NCBI RefSeq assembly: GCF_018122735.1
Contig: NZ_JAGRRD010000001.1
Coordinates: forward strand, 3,870,181-3,934,180
Origin: Azoarcus sp. L1K30
Lineage (GTDB): Bacteria > Pseudomonadota > Gammaproteobacteria > Burkholderiales > Rhodocyclaceae
Length of the DNA: 64,000 nt
Reading direction: 5' to 3'
In this document: positions 28,198 through 37,788 of the stretch, one piece after another
How the letters are laid out: each line of letters begins with the position of its first letter
How positions within the stretch are numbered: position 1 is the first letter of the stretch
Notes under the pieces: model-generated
Seen by the model: only the letters and a program-made list of their open reading frames with translations
What the model was told of the DNA's origin: nothing
Databases searched by the model: none
Translations under genes and position numbers: made by a program

Positions 28198-28980
28198 TTA
28201 CGTCTTGATTCGTTTCCGCGCCGTGCCGTTGGCGGGAGCGAGCCAGTCGGCGACCTGCGTCGCGACCCATTCCCCGTCGTCCAGCGGCAGGTCATGTCCG
28301 GCCGTGGGGTGTTGGCGGAGCGGACAGTCCCAGGCCGCTGCAAGCGCAGCCGAACAGGCCGGGTTGACCAGCATGTCGCCCGCAGCGGCCAGCAGCAGCA
28401 TTTCTGCAGCCGGCTTGCGCGGCGGCGCGTGAAAGCGCGCCGCGGCAATCAGTTGGCGCATGGCGTTGCGGGTGGAGACCGGGTGGTCATCGTGGATGCG
28501 GCTCCACTCATCCACGATTGCGGGGTCGTTCGCGTGGTGCCGGCTGGTCAGTTGCAGGATCGCACTCGCATGCCTGCGCGGATCGCGCACCGTGAGTGCA
28601 AGGCGCAGCAGGGGCCAATACGTGTGCGGACGCAGGCGGTGATGGAATGGGCTGAAGGGCCGCATGCTGGTGTTGATGAGCACGCAGCGCGCAATATCCT
28701 GGGGATATGCGTCCGCCCATGAAACTGCCACCATGGCGCCGAGCGACATGGCCAGCAGGTTGTATGGTGGGGACAGACCGATCCCTGCCGAGCGCTCATG
28801 GGCGAATCGTGCCAGTTGCCGAACGTCGGTCGGGCTGATCTGTCGGTTGAGGTCTCCATTGCCGGGCAGATCGAGCGTCACCACGTCCGCGCTGGGCAAT
28901 GTACGGCGGAAGGTGTCGATGAAATGACCCCAGTGACGCTGCTCCCGCGTCAGGCCGCGAAGAAATATCCATGTCGCCAT
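28198..28980 (-). CDS. Alpha/beta hydrolase
   Basis: 260 aa from ATG 28980, four bases after the stop of the metallopeptidase gene, so co-transcribed. The nucleophile elbow is AMSLGAM with Ser79 (first position Ala rather than Gly). The acid is in AAAGDMLVNP and the histidine in AGHDLPLDDGEW. The oxyanion-side segment is WIFLRGLTREQRHWG. General alpha/beta hydrolase; the substrate could be an ester or amide made by the neighbouring enzymes. Confidence 0.82.
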   Translation of the reverse strand: MATWIFLRGLTREQRHWGHFIDTFRRTLPSADVVTLDLPGNGDLNRQISPTDVRQLARFAHERSAGIGLSPPYNLLAMSLGAMVAVSWADAYPQDIARCVLINTSMRPFSPFHHRLRPHTYWPLLRLALTVRDPRRHASAILQLTSRHHANDPAIVDEWSRIHDDHPVSTRNAMRQLIAAARFHAPPRKPAAEMLLLAAAGDMLVNPACSAALAAAWDCPLRQHPTAGHDLPLDDGEWVATQVADWLAPANGTARKRIKT

Positions 28981-28984
28981 CGGC

Positions 28985-30070
28985 TCAGGCGTACCAGTGC
29001 GCCACTGCCTGGGCGTGGTGTTCGGCGCGCGCGGCCCCCTGAGGCAGCCACTTGTGCGCGCTGCAGGTTGCGCGCGACAGGAAGTCGAGCAGCGATACGT
29101 GGCGGCGCAGCACGCGTTGCTGCCGATGCGCAATGAGCGGGTTGAACATGCCGTTGCGCGACAGCAGCTGGCGCGGATTCTTCTTGATCCACTGCCAGGA
29201 GCCCATCTCCAGCGTCAGCGGCAGAAAGATCCGCCCCGGTGTGCCGCAGGCGCGCTGATGGAGGTAATCCCACAGATCGCCGTGAGCCAGGTACTGGCGG
29301 CTCTGGGGTTCGAAAATGTAGGGATGGTGGAGGTGGGTGCGGAAGAACACTTCCTTGAGCGCATGGATTTCGGCGAGATGGCAGAAAGGCGTGCGCGTAT
29401 GTGCGTAGGGAAACCAGATGCGGTCGCTGAGACCGAAACCGGAATGGCAGTCTACGGCAAGGGAAAACTGGCGTCCGAGCAGTTCGTCGGCGACGGCTTC
29501 GGACACCGCCTGGTTCTCGATCTCCATGGCATCGCCCTGGCTGCCGCGGTACCAGGGCAGGCGTGGGCTGATGCGCTGACCGCCGATCATCAGCGGGACG
29601 CGTTCGGACGATTCCAGCGGTGCGTTGCGCATCAGGTCGACACCGTTGGGATTGGCGCGCGTACCCAGAAGCATGCCGCCGGGATTGACGAGCGGCATGA
29701 AGACCAGGCGCAGTGTATCGAGTTGCCGATGGAGCGTGGCGTCCCACTGCAGACGCATGGCAAGGTAGTGCAGATAGGCGATCGCGACATTGGCACCGAT
29801 GCGTTCGAGGCCATGGATGCCGCCGAAGATGCCGATGGCAGGCAGTTCGGGCGCCGGATTGCCGAGCGTGATGGCGTAGATCGGGAGCGGCTGACCCGAT
29901 CGCAGGACGACCGTCCGCATGATGCGCGCTTCGAGATGTTGCGCACCATCGTCGATGATGCGCTCCAGTGCAGACAGTTCGGGAAGCGCAGGGTGGCTCA
30001 CTTGCGGTCGTCCGAAGGTGGGTATCCGAGCATAGCGCAGTGGTCGGAAAAATTCTGCGCTCAACGCCAT
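28985..30070 (-). CDS. M14 family zinc carboxypeptidase
   Basis: 361 aa. Zinc ligands His86 and Glu89 (GGIHGLERIG) and His209 (DCHSGFG), substrate arginine in NPNGVDLMRN (Arg148) and catalytic Glu288 (LTLEMGSW) are all present. No signal peptide, so cytoplasmic. Some M14 enzymes remove gamma- or side-chain-linked residues (deglutamylases, succinylglutamate desuccinylases), which suits a cluster with an amidoligase. It is the first gene of the reverse-strand cluster and is divergent from the 42-codon ORF at 30147. Confidence 0.85.
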   Translation of the reverse strand: MALSAEFFRPLRYARIPTFGRPQVSHPALPELSALERIIDDGAQHLEARIMRTVVLRSGQPLPIYAITLGNPAPELPAIGIFGGIHGLERIGANVAIAYLHYLAMRLQWDATLHRQLDTLRLVFMPLVNPGGMLLGTRANPNGVDLMRNAPLESSERVPLMIGGQRISPRLPWYRGSQGDAMEIENQAVSEAVADELLGRQFSLAVDCHSGFGLSDRIWFPYAHTRTPFCHLAEIHALKEVFFRTHLHHPYIFEPQSRQYLAHGDLWDYLHQRACGTPGRIFLPLTLEMGSWQWIKKNPRQLLSRNGMFNPLIAHRQQRVLRRHVSLLDFLSRATCSAHKWLPQGAARAEHHAQAVAHWYA

Positions 30071-30146
30071 GGCCTTAACGACACGACCCTGTCACATAGC
30101 GCTGATAGCGTAGGCGGTTCCCGATCCGCCTCTTCCCGGAGTCCGA

Positions 30147-30275
30147 ATGCGTGCGCTGATTGACGGCGTTTCCCGTTATCCGCTGTGCGCCCTCATCAGC
30201 GCCATGCTGTGGGGCGTGGTCGAGCTTGTCGCATTGCAGCGTGCGCGCTTCCGCCACGGGCCGCCCGATCGCTAG
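30147..30275 (+). CDS. Small single-pass membrane protein (42 aa)
   Basis: ATG 30147 to TAG 30273-30275 gives 42 residues starting MRALIDGVSRYPLCALIS. A central hydrophobic stretch (about residues 13-30) with one Trp and a basic tail (LQRARFRHG) fit a small inner-membrane protein with the C terminus inside. GGAG lies about 6 bases upstream. It fills most of the gap between the divergent M14 and GGDEF-EAL genes. No family can be named from sequence alone. Confidence 0.5.
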   Translation: MRALIDGVSRYPLCALISAMLWGVVELVALQRARFRHGPPDR

Positions 30276-30342
30276 CGCAGGTGCGGCCGCACCTGATCGC
30301 AGCGATCATGGGGCACGATGTCACACCGCAGAGATTCTTTTA

Positions 30343-30370
30343 TTGCCCCCGCATGCGCCAAGGATACAAT
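30343..30370 (+). promoter_or_regulatory. Sigma70-like promoter of the GGDEF-EAL gene
   Basis: TTGCCC (30343-30348) and TACAAT (30365-30370) are spaced by 16 bases, 40 bases before the GTG start at 30411. Confidence 0.5.
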
Positions 30371-30410
30371 GCGCTAATACCAAAGGCAGATCTCCTTCCT
30401 CGCGCTTCCC

Positions 30411-33308
30411 GTGCTCCTCCCCGCCATCAAGCTTGCCGACAGTGAGCAAACCGTCCCTCGACTGTACCTGATCGGCACGCTTGTCGTAGTCTTCGCGCTG
30501 ACGCTGGCGCTGGGAACCTTCTTTTCCTGGCAGCACATCCTCGAGCGCCGCGAGTTGCTCGCGCGCCTGGAAAAGAATGTTGCATCCCAACTCGAAACCA
30601 GGCTGCAGGCGGAGATGAGCTCCGCATTCAGTTACCTCGATTTCACCCGTTCGCTGAGCGACACCGAACTCAGGCGCACCCTGGTCGACAAGGTCGACTC
30701 GGCAATGCAGATCGCCGAGGCTATCCATGCGACCGAATCGGGGCGGCGCCCCGATCAGGAGGTCCGGCGCCTGATCGTGGAGGCTTTGCGAAAAGTCCGC
30801 TTCTTCGACGGGCGAGGCTATTACTTCATCGACGATCTCGAGGGACGTTTCGTCCTGCTGCCGACCGCGCCCCAGCTCGAAGGGCGTCTGCTGCCCGACA
30901 ACCAGGACGATACCGGGCGCTACATCATGCGCGGCTTGATCGACGCCGCGCGCGAGCCGGCAGGCAAGGGCTTCTTCAATTACCGCTGGTACCGTCCCAA
31001 CACCCGCGGAAGGATGGCGGACAAGCTTGCCTACGTGCGTCACTTCGCCCCATACAACTGGTTGATAGGCTCCGGCGACTACACCGACGAATGGGACGCA
31101 GTGCAGCAGCGTGAAGCCATGCATCGCCTGCGCACCTTGCGCTTTGGAAAAAGCGGCTATATCGGTTTGCTCGACAGCGACGGGCAGGTGCTGCTGTCGC
31201 CATCTGAAGCGGTGCTCGAAAGGATGGCGCCGGGCGCGTTGTCCGCACTGCAGCGTGATGCACTCGCTGCGCTGCACCGCAAGGCGCAGCAAGGTGGCGG
31301 GCTGCTGCGCTATGAGTGGATCGACCCCCAGACAGGGCGCCAGGTCAGCAAGCTCGCCTTGGTCCGGATCTATGAACCATGGGGCTGGACCGTCGTCGCA
31401 ACCGTCCTCGAAGATGAATTGCGTAGTGCGCTAGAGGAGGAACGCATTTCCTATGAGGCGGGTGACGGGGCAGCGGTGGCCGACCTGCTGACCAAGGTCA
31501 TGCTGGCGCTCGTGGTTGCGCTTGCCGCATCGTTCCTGTTTTCGTACTGGTCGCGCAGCCTTTTTCGTGCCTACTACCTCGAAAACGTTGCCCAACGCGA
31601 TGCATTGCGACGTCAGGCACTTGAGTTGCGTGAGAGCGAAGACAAGCTCGCGGTGATTCTCGACAGCGTCGAGGCCTACATCTACATCAAGGGTTCGGAC
31701 TATTGTTACCAGTATGCCAATCGGAAGGTGTGCGAGTTCTTCGGCCGCGACGCTCGGGAAGTGATCGGTCGCGACGATGGGGCCTTCTTCGACCACGACA
31801 CGGCGGAGACCTTGCGCGCGAACGATGCCCGGGTGCTCGAGAAGGGCGAGCACGTTGCGGTGGAGGAGTTGAACGTCCGTCACGGCGAGGAGGGCGCCCA
31901 CACCTTCCTGTCGGTGAAGATTCCGCTGCGCCACGAGGATGGGCACATCTACGCACTGTGCGGTATCTCGACGGACATCACCCAGCGCAAGACGATGGAG
32001 GAGGAGATCAAGCGGCTCGCCTTCTACGATTCGCTGACCGGCCTGCCCAACCGGCGCCTGCTGATCGACCGGCTGCAGCAGCAGTTGACGGCCAGCGTGC
32101 GCGGCAAGACCTGTGGCGCGCTGCTGTTCATCGACCTGGACAATTTCAAGACCCTGAACGATACGCTTGGCCACGACAAGGGTGACCTCCTGCTCAGGCA
32201 GGTCGCCGAGCGTCTGGTGAAATGCGTCCGTGACGAGGATACCGTGGCTCGCCTTGGCGGCGATGAATTCGTGGTCATGCTCGGCAGCCTCGAGGCCGAT
32301 CGCGACACTGTTGCCGCAAGCGCGAGAACGGTGGCGGAGAAGATCATCGCCTGCCTCGGGAGGCCCCATGTCTTCGACGGACAGTCGCGTTTCAGTACGC
32401 CGAGCATCGGCATCACGCTGTTTGCCGGCAAGGGCGTCGCGGTCGATGACCTGTTGCGGCAGGCGGATCTGGCGATGTACCAGGCCAAGGCCGCAGGGCG
32501 CAATACGCTGGTCTTTTTCGACCCGGAGATGCAGGCGGCTGTCCGCGCGCGCGCGGAGCTGGAGGCCGATTTGCACCGCGGGCTCGAGCTCGGGGAATTC
32601 GAGCTCCACTACCAGGCTCAGGTCGATTACGAAGGACGCCTGATCGGCGCTGAAGCCCTGCTGCGCTGGAAACATCCGGAGCGCGGCATGGTCGGGCCGG
32701 CGGATTTCGTGCCCGCCGCAGAGGAGACCGGCCTCATCCTGCCGCTCGGCGCCTGGGTGCTCGATACCGCCTGTGCGCAGTTGCGCGAGTGGGGCGATAC
32801 CCTCGAAACGGCGGCGCTGACGCTGTCGGTCAATGTCAGTGCGCGACAGTTCCGGCAGCCGGATTTTGTCGAACAGGTGCTGGCGGCGCTCGATCGCAGT
32901 GGCGCGAACGGGCGTTGCCTGAAGATCGAGCTGACCGAGAGTCTGCTATTGCAGGATGTCGAGGCGACCATCCTGCGCATGGCCCAGCTGCGGGCGCGCG
33001 GGGTCGGATTTTCCCTTGACGACTTCGGCACCGGCTATTCATCGCTGGCCTATCTCAAGCGATTGCCGCTGGACCAGCTCAAGATCGACCGCTCCTTCGT
33101 GCGCGACCTGCTGACCGACCCCAGTGATGCCGCCATTGCGCGTGCCATCATCACCCTTGCCGAAAGCCTGGGGCTGTCGGTCATCGCCGAGGGCGTCGAA
33201 ACCCTGGCTCAACGCGACGCGCTCGCAAGGCAGGGGTGTCTTGCCTATCAGGGCTATTACTTTGGTCGTCCCGGACCGGTGGCGGCGCTATTCGAGTCCC
33301 GGCCGTGA
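30411..33308 (+). CDS. dCache-PAS-GGDEF-EAL cyclic-di-GMP signalling protein
   Basis: 965 aa, GTG start. Layout: transmembrane helix (about 20-40), periplasmic double Cache sensor (about 45-335, with RGYYFIDDLEG and NWLIGSGDYTDEW), second helix (about 358-378), PAS (about 410-535) and GGDEF (about 540-700). An EAL domain closes the protein (about 720-960). The cyclase motif GGDEF is intact and preceded by an inhibitory RxxD site (RDED, five residues before). The esterase residues EAL, ELTES, DDFGTGYSS and IAEGVE are also present, so both activities are possible. It should link an external small ligand to biofilm or motility. Confidence 0.93.
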   Translation: MLLPAIKLADSEQTVPRLYLIGTLVVVFALTLALGTFFSWQHILERRELLARLEKNVASQLETRLQAEMSSAFSYLDFTRSLSDTELRRTLVDKVDSAMQIAEAIHATESGRRPDQEVRRLIVEALRKVRFFDGRGYYFIDDLEGRFVLLPTAPQLEGRLLPDNQDDTGRYIMRGLIDAAREPAGKGFFNYRWYRPNTRGRMADKLAYVRHFAPYNWLIGSGDYTDEWDAVQQREAMHRLRTLRFGKSGYIGLLDSDGQVLLSPSEAVLERMAPGALSALQRDALAALHRKAQQGGGLLRYEWIDPQTGRQVSKLALVRIYEPWGWTVVATVLEDELRSALEEERISYEAGDGAAVADLLTKVMLALVVALAASFLFSYWSRSLFRAYYLENVAQRDALRRQALELRESEDKLAVILDSVEAYIYIKGSDYCYQYANRKVCEFFGRDAREVIGRDDGAFFDHDTAETLRANDARVLEKGEHVAVEELNVRHGEEGAHTFLSVKIPLRHEDGHIYALCGISTDITQRKTMEEEIKRLAFYDSLTGLPNRRLLIDRLQQQLTASVRGKTCGALLFIDLDNFKTLNDTLGHDKGDLLLRQVAERLVKCVRDEDTVARLGGDEFVVMLGSLEADRDTVAASARTVAEKIIACLGRPHVFDGQSRFSTPSIGITLFAGKGVAVDDLLRQADLAMYQAKAAGRNTLVFFDPEMQAAVRARAELEADLHRGLELGEFELHYQAQVDYEGRLIGAEALLRWKHPERGMVGPADFVPAAEETGLILPLGAWVLDTACAQLREWGDTLETAALTLSVNVSARQFRQPDFVEQVLAALDRSGANGRCLKIELTESLLLQDVEATILRMAQLRARGVGFSLDDFGTGYSSLAYLKRLPLDQLKIDRSFVRDLLTDPSDAAIARAIITLAESLGLSVIAEGVETLAQRDALARQGCLAYQGYYFGRPGPVAALFESRP

Positions 33309-33358
33309 AGGTGTCGATGCCGGCAGTGAGCCCGTCGCGCGCTGAAACGCGGTTGTGC

Positions 33359-33377
33359 GGCGTTTACGCCTCTTTTT
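33359..33377 (+). terminator. Weak intrinsic terminator after the GGDEF-EAL gene
   Basis: GGCG (33359-33362) and CGCC (33367-33370) can pair over TTTA, followed by TCTTTTT. The stem is short, so confidence is limited. Confidence 0.4.
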
Positions 33378-33474
33378 CGTGCGTCTTTCGGGGTGTGGGC
33401 GTACTCAGTGCTGCCATCCTCCGTCCGGCTGAGGGATAATGCCGGACTGCGTCAAAAAAACGGACACCCAAGCA

Positions 33475-34728
33475 ATGAAGCGTGTTGATGATTTTCGCCT
33501 GCGGCTCGGCTCGCACGAACTGGTACCGATCATGGTGGGAGGCATGGGGGTCGACATCTCGACTGCCGAACTCTCCCTCGAGGCGGCTCGTCTCGGCGGG
33601 ATCGGACACATTTCGGACGCCATGGTGCCGACCGTGTCCGACCGTCGCTTCAATACCAAGTTCGTCAAGAACAAGCTGAAGCAGTACAAGTTCAACGTCG
33701 CCAATTCCGACAAGTCGGTGGTGCAGTTCGATCTCGGTCTGCTGGCCGAAGCGACGGCCATGCATGTGGGGCGGACCATGGAGGCCAAGCGCGGGCCCGG
33801 TCTGGTGTTCATCAACTGCATGGAAAAGCTGACGATGAACAGCCCCAGGGACACCCTGCGGGTGCGCCTGCAGACGGCGATGGACCATGGCATCGACGGC
33901 ATCACGCTGGCGGCAGGCCTGCACCTGGGTTCGTTCGCACTGATTCAGGATCATCCGCGCTTCTACGACGTCAAGCTCGGCATCATCGTGTCCTCGCTGC
34001 GTGCGCTGCAGCTCTTCCTGAAGAAGAACGCTCGCACCGGGCGTCTGCCGGATTACGTGGTGGTGGAAGGGCCGCTTGCGGGGGGGCACCTCGGCTTCGG
34101 TATGGACTGGGCGCAATATGACCTGGCGACCATCGTGGCCGAAATCCATGCCTGGCTGCAGGCCGAGCAGCTCGATATCCCGTTGATTCCGGCCGGCGGC
34201 ATCTTCACCGGCAGCGATGCGGTCGCCTTTCTCGAGAACGGCGCCGCGGCGGTGCAGGTGGCGACGCGGTTTACCGTGACCCACGAGTGCGGACTGCCTG
34301 AAGATGCGCAGCAGGAGTATTTCAAGTCGAGCGAGGAAGACATCGAGGTCAACGGCATTTCGCCCACCGGTTACCCGATGCGGATGCTCAAGAACAGCCC
34401 GGCGATCGGCAGTGGCATTCGACCGAACTGTGAAGCCTTCGGTTATCTGCTCGATGCCAAGGGCAACTGTCAGTACATCGACGCCTACAATCGTGAAGTG
34501 GCGGCGCATCCCGATGCGGCCAAGGTCAAGGTGTGGGACAAGACCTGCCTGTGCACCCACATGCGCAACTTCGATTGCTGGACCTGCGGCCACTATACCT
34601 ATCGGCTCAAGGACACTACGCGCAGGAATGCGGATGGCAGCTATCAGATCCTTAGCGCCGAACATGTGTTCAAGGATTACCAGTTCAGTACCGGCAATAC
34701 CATCGCCCTGCCCGAAACTGTTGCCTGA
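33475..34728 (+). CDS. Nitronate monooxygenase / NAD(P)H-dependent flavin oxidoreductase family
   Basis: FMN-dependent TIM-barrel enzyme of the 2-nitropropane dioxygenase family, 417 aa from ATG 33475; an alternative start at 33439 adds 12 residues. Visible family parts: PIMVGGMGVDISTAEL at the N terminus, VVVEGPLAGGHLGFG (about residues 190-204) and PLIPAGGIFTGSDAVAFLENGAAAVQVATRF. The C terminus carries four Cys (TCLCTHMRNFDCWTCGHY), an unusual cluster that could bind metal. It converges with the Hsp70 gene. Substrate unknown. Confidence 0.82.
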   Translation: MKRVDDFRLRLGSHELVPIMVGGMGVDISTAELSLEAARLGGIGHISDAMVPTVSDRRFNTKFVKNKLKQYKFNVANSDKSVVQFDLGLLAEATAMHVGRTMEAKRGPGLVFINCMEKLTMNSPRDTLRVRLQTAMDHGIDGITLAAGLHLGSFALIQDHPRFYDVKLGIIVSSLRALQLFLKKNARTGRLPDYVVVEGPLAGGHLGFGMDWAQYDLATIVAEIHAWLQAEQLDIPLIPAGGIFTGSDAVAFLENGAAAVQVATRFTVTHECGLPEDAQQEYFKSSEEDIEVNGISPTGYPMRMLKNSPAIGSGIRPNCEAFGYLLDAKGNCQYIDAYNREVAAHPDAAKVKVWDKTCLCTHMRNFDCWTCGHYTYRLKDTTRRNADGSYQILSAEHVFKDYQFSTGNTIALPETVA

Positions 34729-34762
34729 TCAGTCGGGCGGCCACCGTGTCGGCGCCTTTGCG

Positions 34763-36025
34763 CTAGCCGTAACGGCGCATGGCCTGCACGGCCAGGCCGG
34801 CACCGATGCTGCCGTACAGATCACCTTCCACCGCCCGTGCCAGGGGTAGCTCGGCGGCGATGCGGGTGCGCAATTGTGGCACGCCGCTTGCCCCGCCGGT
34901 GAAGTACACGGTATCGACCTCGTCGCGCGCAATGCCGGCCTGGTCCAGCAGCGTGCTTACCGTCTCGGCCACGCGCCCGACCAGCGCTCGCGTCGCGGCG
35001 GTAAAGGCGTCTGTGCCGATCACATGCGTCAGCCCGGACTCCAGACGGTCCAGCGTCATTACCGCTTCGGCCGCGGTCGACAAGTCGATTTTGGCCTGTT
35101 CCACCTGGAGCGCCAGCCAGTGCCCCTCGCGCCGCGCGACCAGGCGCGACAGGCGATCCAGCTCGGTGCGCGCGGCGGCGTCGCGGTAGATGTGCTGAAG
35201 GTCCGCACTCACCTGGCGGCTGTAGGCAGAATTGATGGTGTGCCAGGTGGCCAGCTGGAAGAAAATGCTCGACGGGATTTCCGCACCGTTCTTCATCTTG
35301 CCGCGGTAACCGAGCAGCGGCATCACGCATTCCAGGCTCAGTGCGCGGTCGAAATCGGTGCCGCCGATATGCACGCCGGCGTTACCCAGCAGGTCCTCGC
35401 GCCGGTCTTCCGAACGCGCGCGTTGCGGCGACAGGCGCACCAGAGAGAAGTCGGCAGTGCCGCCGCCGATGTCGGCAACCAGCACCAGCTCCTCGTGATC
35501 GAGTGATGCCTCGTAGTGCAGGGCCGCGCCGATGGGTTCGAACTCGAAACTTATCTCGTTGAAGCCCGCTTGGCGGGCAATGTCCTCGAGCGTGTCCTGC
35601 GCCTTGCGGTCGGCGTCGGTATTGTCGTCGACAAAATGCACCGGACGGCCGAATACGGCCGTATCGAACGGTCGACCGGCTTGAGTTTCGGCGCGCAGCT
35701 TGAGCTGGGCGATGAAACTCGCCAGCAACTGGCGGAAGGGCAGGGCGCGCCCCAGAACCTCGGTGTGGCCGTCGATCAGACTGCTCCCGAGCAGACTCTT
35801 GAGTGCCCGCATCAGACGGCCCTCGTAGCCTTCGAGATACTCGTCCAGTGCGGCACGTCCGAAGCAGGTGCTGTCCTCGTCGGCATTGAAGAACACCGCG
35901 GAAGGCAGGGTCGCTTTGCCCGCCTCCAGCGCAAGCAGAGTGGGCGCACCCGGACGCAGCCAGCCGACGGTGGAATTGGATGTGCCGAAATCGACGCCAC
36001 AGGCGCGGGCAGGCGCAAGGCTCAT
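34763..36025 (-). CDS. Short Hsp70 family protein (YegD-like)
   Basis: 420 aa from ATG 36025. It is only the actin-like ATPase part: phosphate-binding [15 protein letters not shown] at the start, [15 protein letters not shown] (about 190-204) and [14 protein letters not shown] near the end. The substrate-binding domain of DnaK is absent, as in E. coli YegD. The frame is open much further upstream to 36823, but that region is antisense to the phosphorylase gene. Likely a specialised chaperone; partner unknown. Confidence 0.86.
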   Translation of the reverse strand: MSLAPARACGVDFGTSNSTVGWLRPGAPTLLALEAGKATLPSAVFFNADEDSTCFGRAALDEYLEGYEGRLMRALKSLLGSSLIDGHTEVLGRALPFRQLLASFIAQLKLRAETQAGRPFDTAVFGRPVHFVDDNTDADRKAQDTLEDIARQAGFNEISFEFEPIGAALHYEASLDHEELVLVADIGGGTADFSLVRLSPQRARSEDRREDLLGNAGVHIGGTDFDRALSLECVMPLLGYRGKMKNGAEIPSSIFFQLATWHTINSAYSRQVSADLQHIYRDAAARTELDRLSRLVARREGHWLALQVEQAKIDLSTAAEAVMTLDRLESGLTHVIGTDAFTAATRALVGRVAETVSTLLDQAGIARDEVDTVYFTGGASGVPQLRTRIAAELPLARAVEGDLYGSIGAGLAVQAMRRYG

Positions 36026-36157
36026 GATGTAGGTGCTGGCCGACGAGGAGGGCTGCGATGCTACTCGATGCGCGCGGCGAGGGCGAGGCCATTTTCCTGT
36101 GCCGCGCCCTTCGTTGCCGCGTGTACCGGGCGCGAAAGCGGGTGTAGGCTTGGCGTC

Positions 36158-37786
36158 ATGACGCCACACGACACGAAAGATGCCGGCGCAGTGCCGCCGG
36201 TAGCGCCCGATCCGCTCACTGCCGCGCCCGACCCGGTGGCCGACGCCTCGTTGCAGCTCGTGCTGCGCAGGGTCGCGATCGATACCTATCGCGAAAACGT
36301 CGCTTATCTGCACCGTGATTGTCCGGTGTACCGGGCCGAAGGTTTCCAGGCATTGTCCAAGGTCGAAGTGCGGGCCAACGGACAATGCATTCTTGCCAGT
36401 CTCAACGTGGTCGACGACGAGCGCATCGTCGGATGTCGCGAACTCGGCGTATCGGAGGATGCCTTCGATCAACTCGGGGTGGAGGACGGGCATCCGGCGT
36501 CGATCTCGCAGGCCGAGCCGCCGTCCTCGATTCCTGCGCTGCGGCGCAAGATCGACGGCGAACGCCTGGAGCAGGACGACTTTCGCGCCATCGTACGTGA
36601 CATCGCCGCCCATCGTTACTCGAAAATCGAGCTCACGGCCTTCGTGGTGGCCTCGAGTCGGGGGGAGCTCGATCGCGAGGAGGTGTACTTCCTTACCAAC
36701 GCCATGGTGCTGTCGGGTAGCCGCCTCGACTGGCGTGAGCACCCGGTCGTGGACAAGCACTGCATCGGCGGCATCCCGGGCAATCGTACGTCGATGCTGG
36801 TGGTGCCGATCGTCGCCGCGCATGGCATGTTGTGCCCCAAGACCTCATCGCGCGCGATCACTTCGCCTGCCGGTACCGCCGACACCATGGAGGTGCTGGC
36901 CAATGTCGAACTGCCGATGGAAACGCTCGCCGACATCGTGCGCGAGCATCGTGGGTGTCTTGCGTGGGGCGGCACGGCCAGATTGTCGCCGGCCGACGAC
37001 GTGCTGATCTCGGTCGAACGTCCCTTGTCGATCGATTCGCCCGGGCAGATGGTGGCTTCGATCCTGTCGAAGAAGATCGCTGCGGGGTCGACCCACCTGG
37101 TGCTGGACATTCCGGTCGGACCGACCGCCAAGGTGCGCTCGATGTCTGAGGCGCAGCGCCTGCGCAAGCTGTTCGAGTTCGTTGCCGGCAGAATCAATCT
37201 CACCCTCGATGTGGTGATCACCGACGGCCGGCAGCCGATCGGCAACGGCATCGGCCCGGTGCTGGAGGCGCGCGACGTGATGAAGGTGCTCGAGAACGAT
37301 CCGTCCGCCCCCGACGATCTGCGCCAGAAGGCCCTGCGCCTGGCGGGCCGGATGCTGGAATTCGACCCCGATGTGCGCGGCGGCGAAGGTTTCGCCATTG
37401 CACGCGACATTCTTGATTCGGGACGGGCGCTGGCGAGGATGCAGGCCATCATCGATGCCCAGGGCGCCAAGCCCTTCCTGCCCGACCAGCCCCGTTGCGG
37501 CCGGCTGAGCTTCGATGTGAAGGCGCCGGCCGATGGTGTCGTCACCGGTATCGACAATCAGCAGATTGCCCGCATCGCGCGCCTTGCGGGCGCACCGAAG
37601 GTGCAGGGCGCGGGGGTCGATCTGTTCTGCAAACTCGGCGCCGCGGTAAAGCATGGCACTCCCCTGTTCCGCGTCTATGCCGACTATTCCGCCGATCTCG
37701 AATTTGCGCGCCAGGCGTGCGAACGCAATTCGGGTTACATGGTTGGTGCGGCCGACGAGGTGCCGCATCGTTACGTGGAGTTCTGA
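36158..37786 (+). CDS. Long-form thymidine/AMP phosphorylase family protein
   Basis: 542 aa, the long archaeal-type branch (AMP phosphorylase/putative thymidine phosphorylase) rather than the 440-aa DeoA. Marks: an extra N-terminal beta-barrel (about 30-125), catalytic [51 protein letters not shown] and [19 protein letters not shown]. Family members split nucleosides or NMPs with phosphate; the AMP branch yields ribose 1,5-bisphosphate. A PRPP-synthetase homologue starts two bases after its stop. In-frame upstream sequence to 35516 is antisense to the Hsp70 gene and was excluded. Confidence 0.85.
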   Translation: MTPHDTKDAGAVPPVAPDPLTAAPDPVADASLQLVLRRVAIDTYRENVAYLHRDCPVYRAEGFQALSKVEVRANGQCILASLNVVDDERIVGCRELGVSEDAFDQLGVEDGHPASISQAEPPSSIPALRRKIDGERLEQDDFRAIVRDIAAHRYSKIELTAFVVASSRGELDREEVYFLTNAMVLSGSRLDWREHPVVDKHCIGGIPGNRTSMLVVPIVAAHGMLCPKTSSRAITSPAGTADTMEVLANVELPMETLADIVREHRGCLAWGGTARLSPADDVLISVERPLSIDSPGQMVASILSKKIAAGSTHLVLDIPVGPTAKVRSMSEAQRLRKLFEFVAGRINLTLDVVITDGRQPIGNGIGPVLEARDVMKVLENDPSAPDDLRQKALRLAGRMLEFDPDVRGGEGFAIARDILDSGRALARMQAIIDAQGAKPFLPDQPRCGRLSFDVKAPADGVVTGIDNQQIARIARLAGAPKVQGAGVDLFCKLGAAVKHGTPLFRVYADYSADLEFARQACERNSGYMVGAADEVPHRYVEF

Positions 37787-37788
37787 GC

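Noticed and set aside
35516..36157. Upstream extension of the phosphorylase frame, and likewise 36026-36823 for the Hsp70 frame
   Set aside because: Each extension is antisense to the other's real coding region; the family N termini begin at 36158 and 36025.
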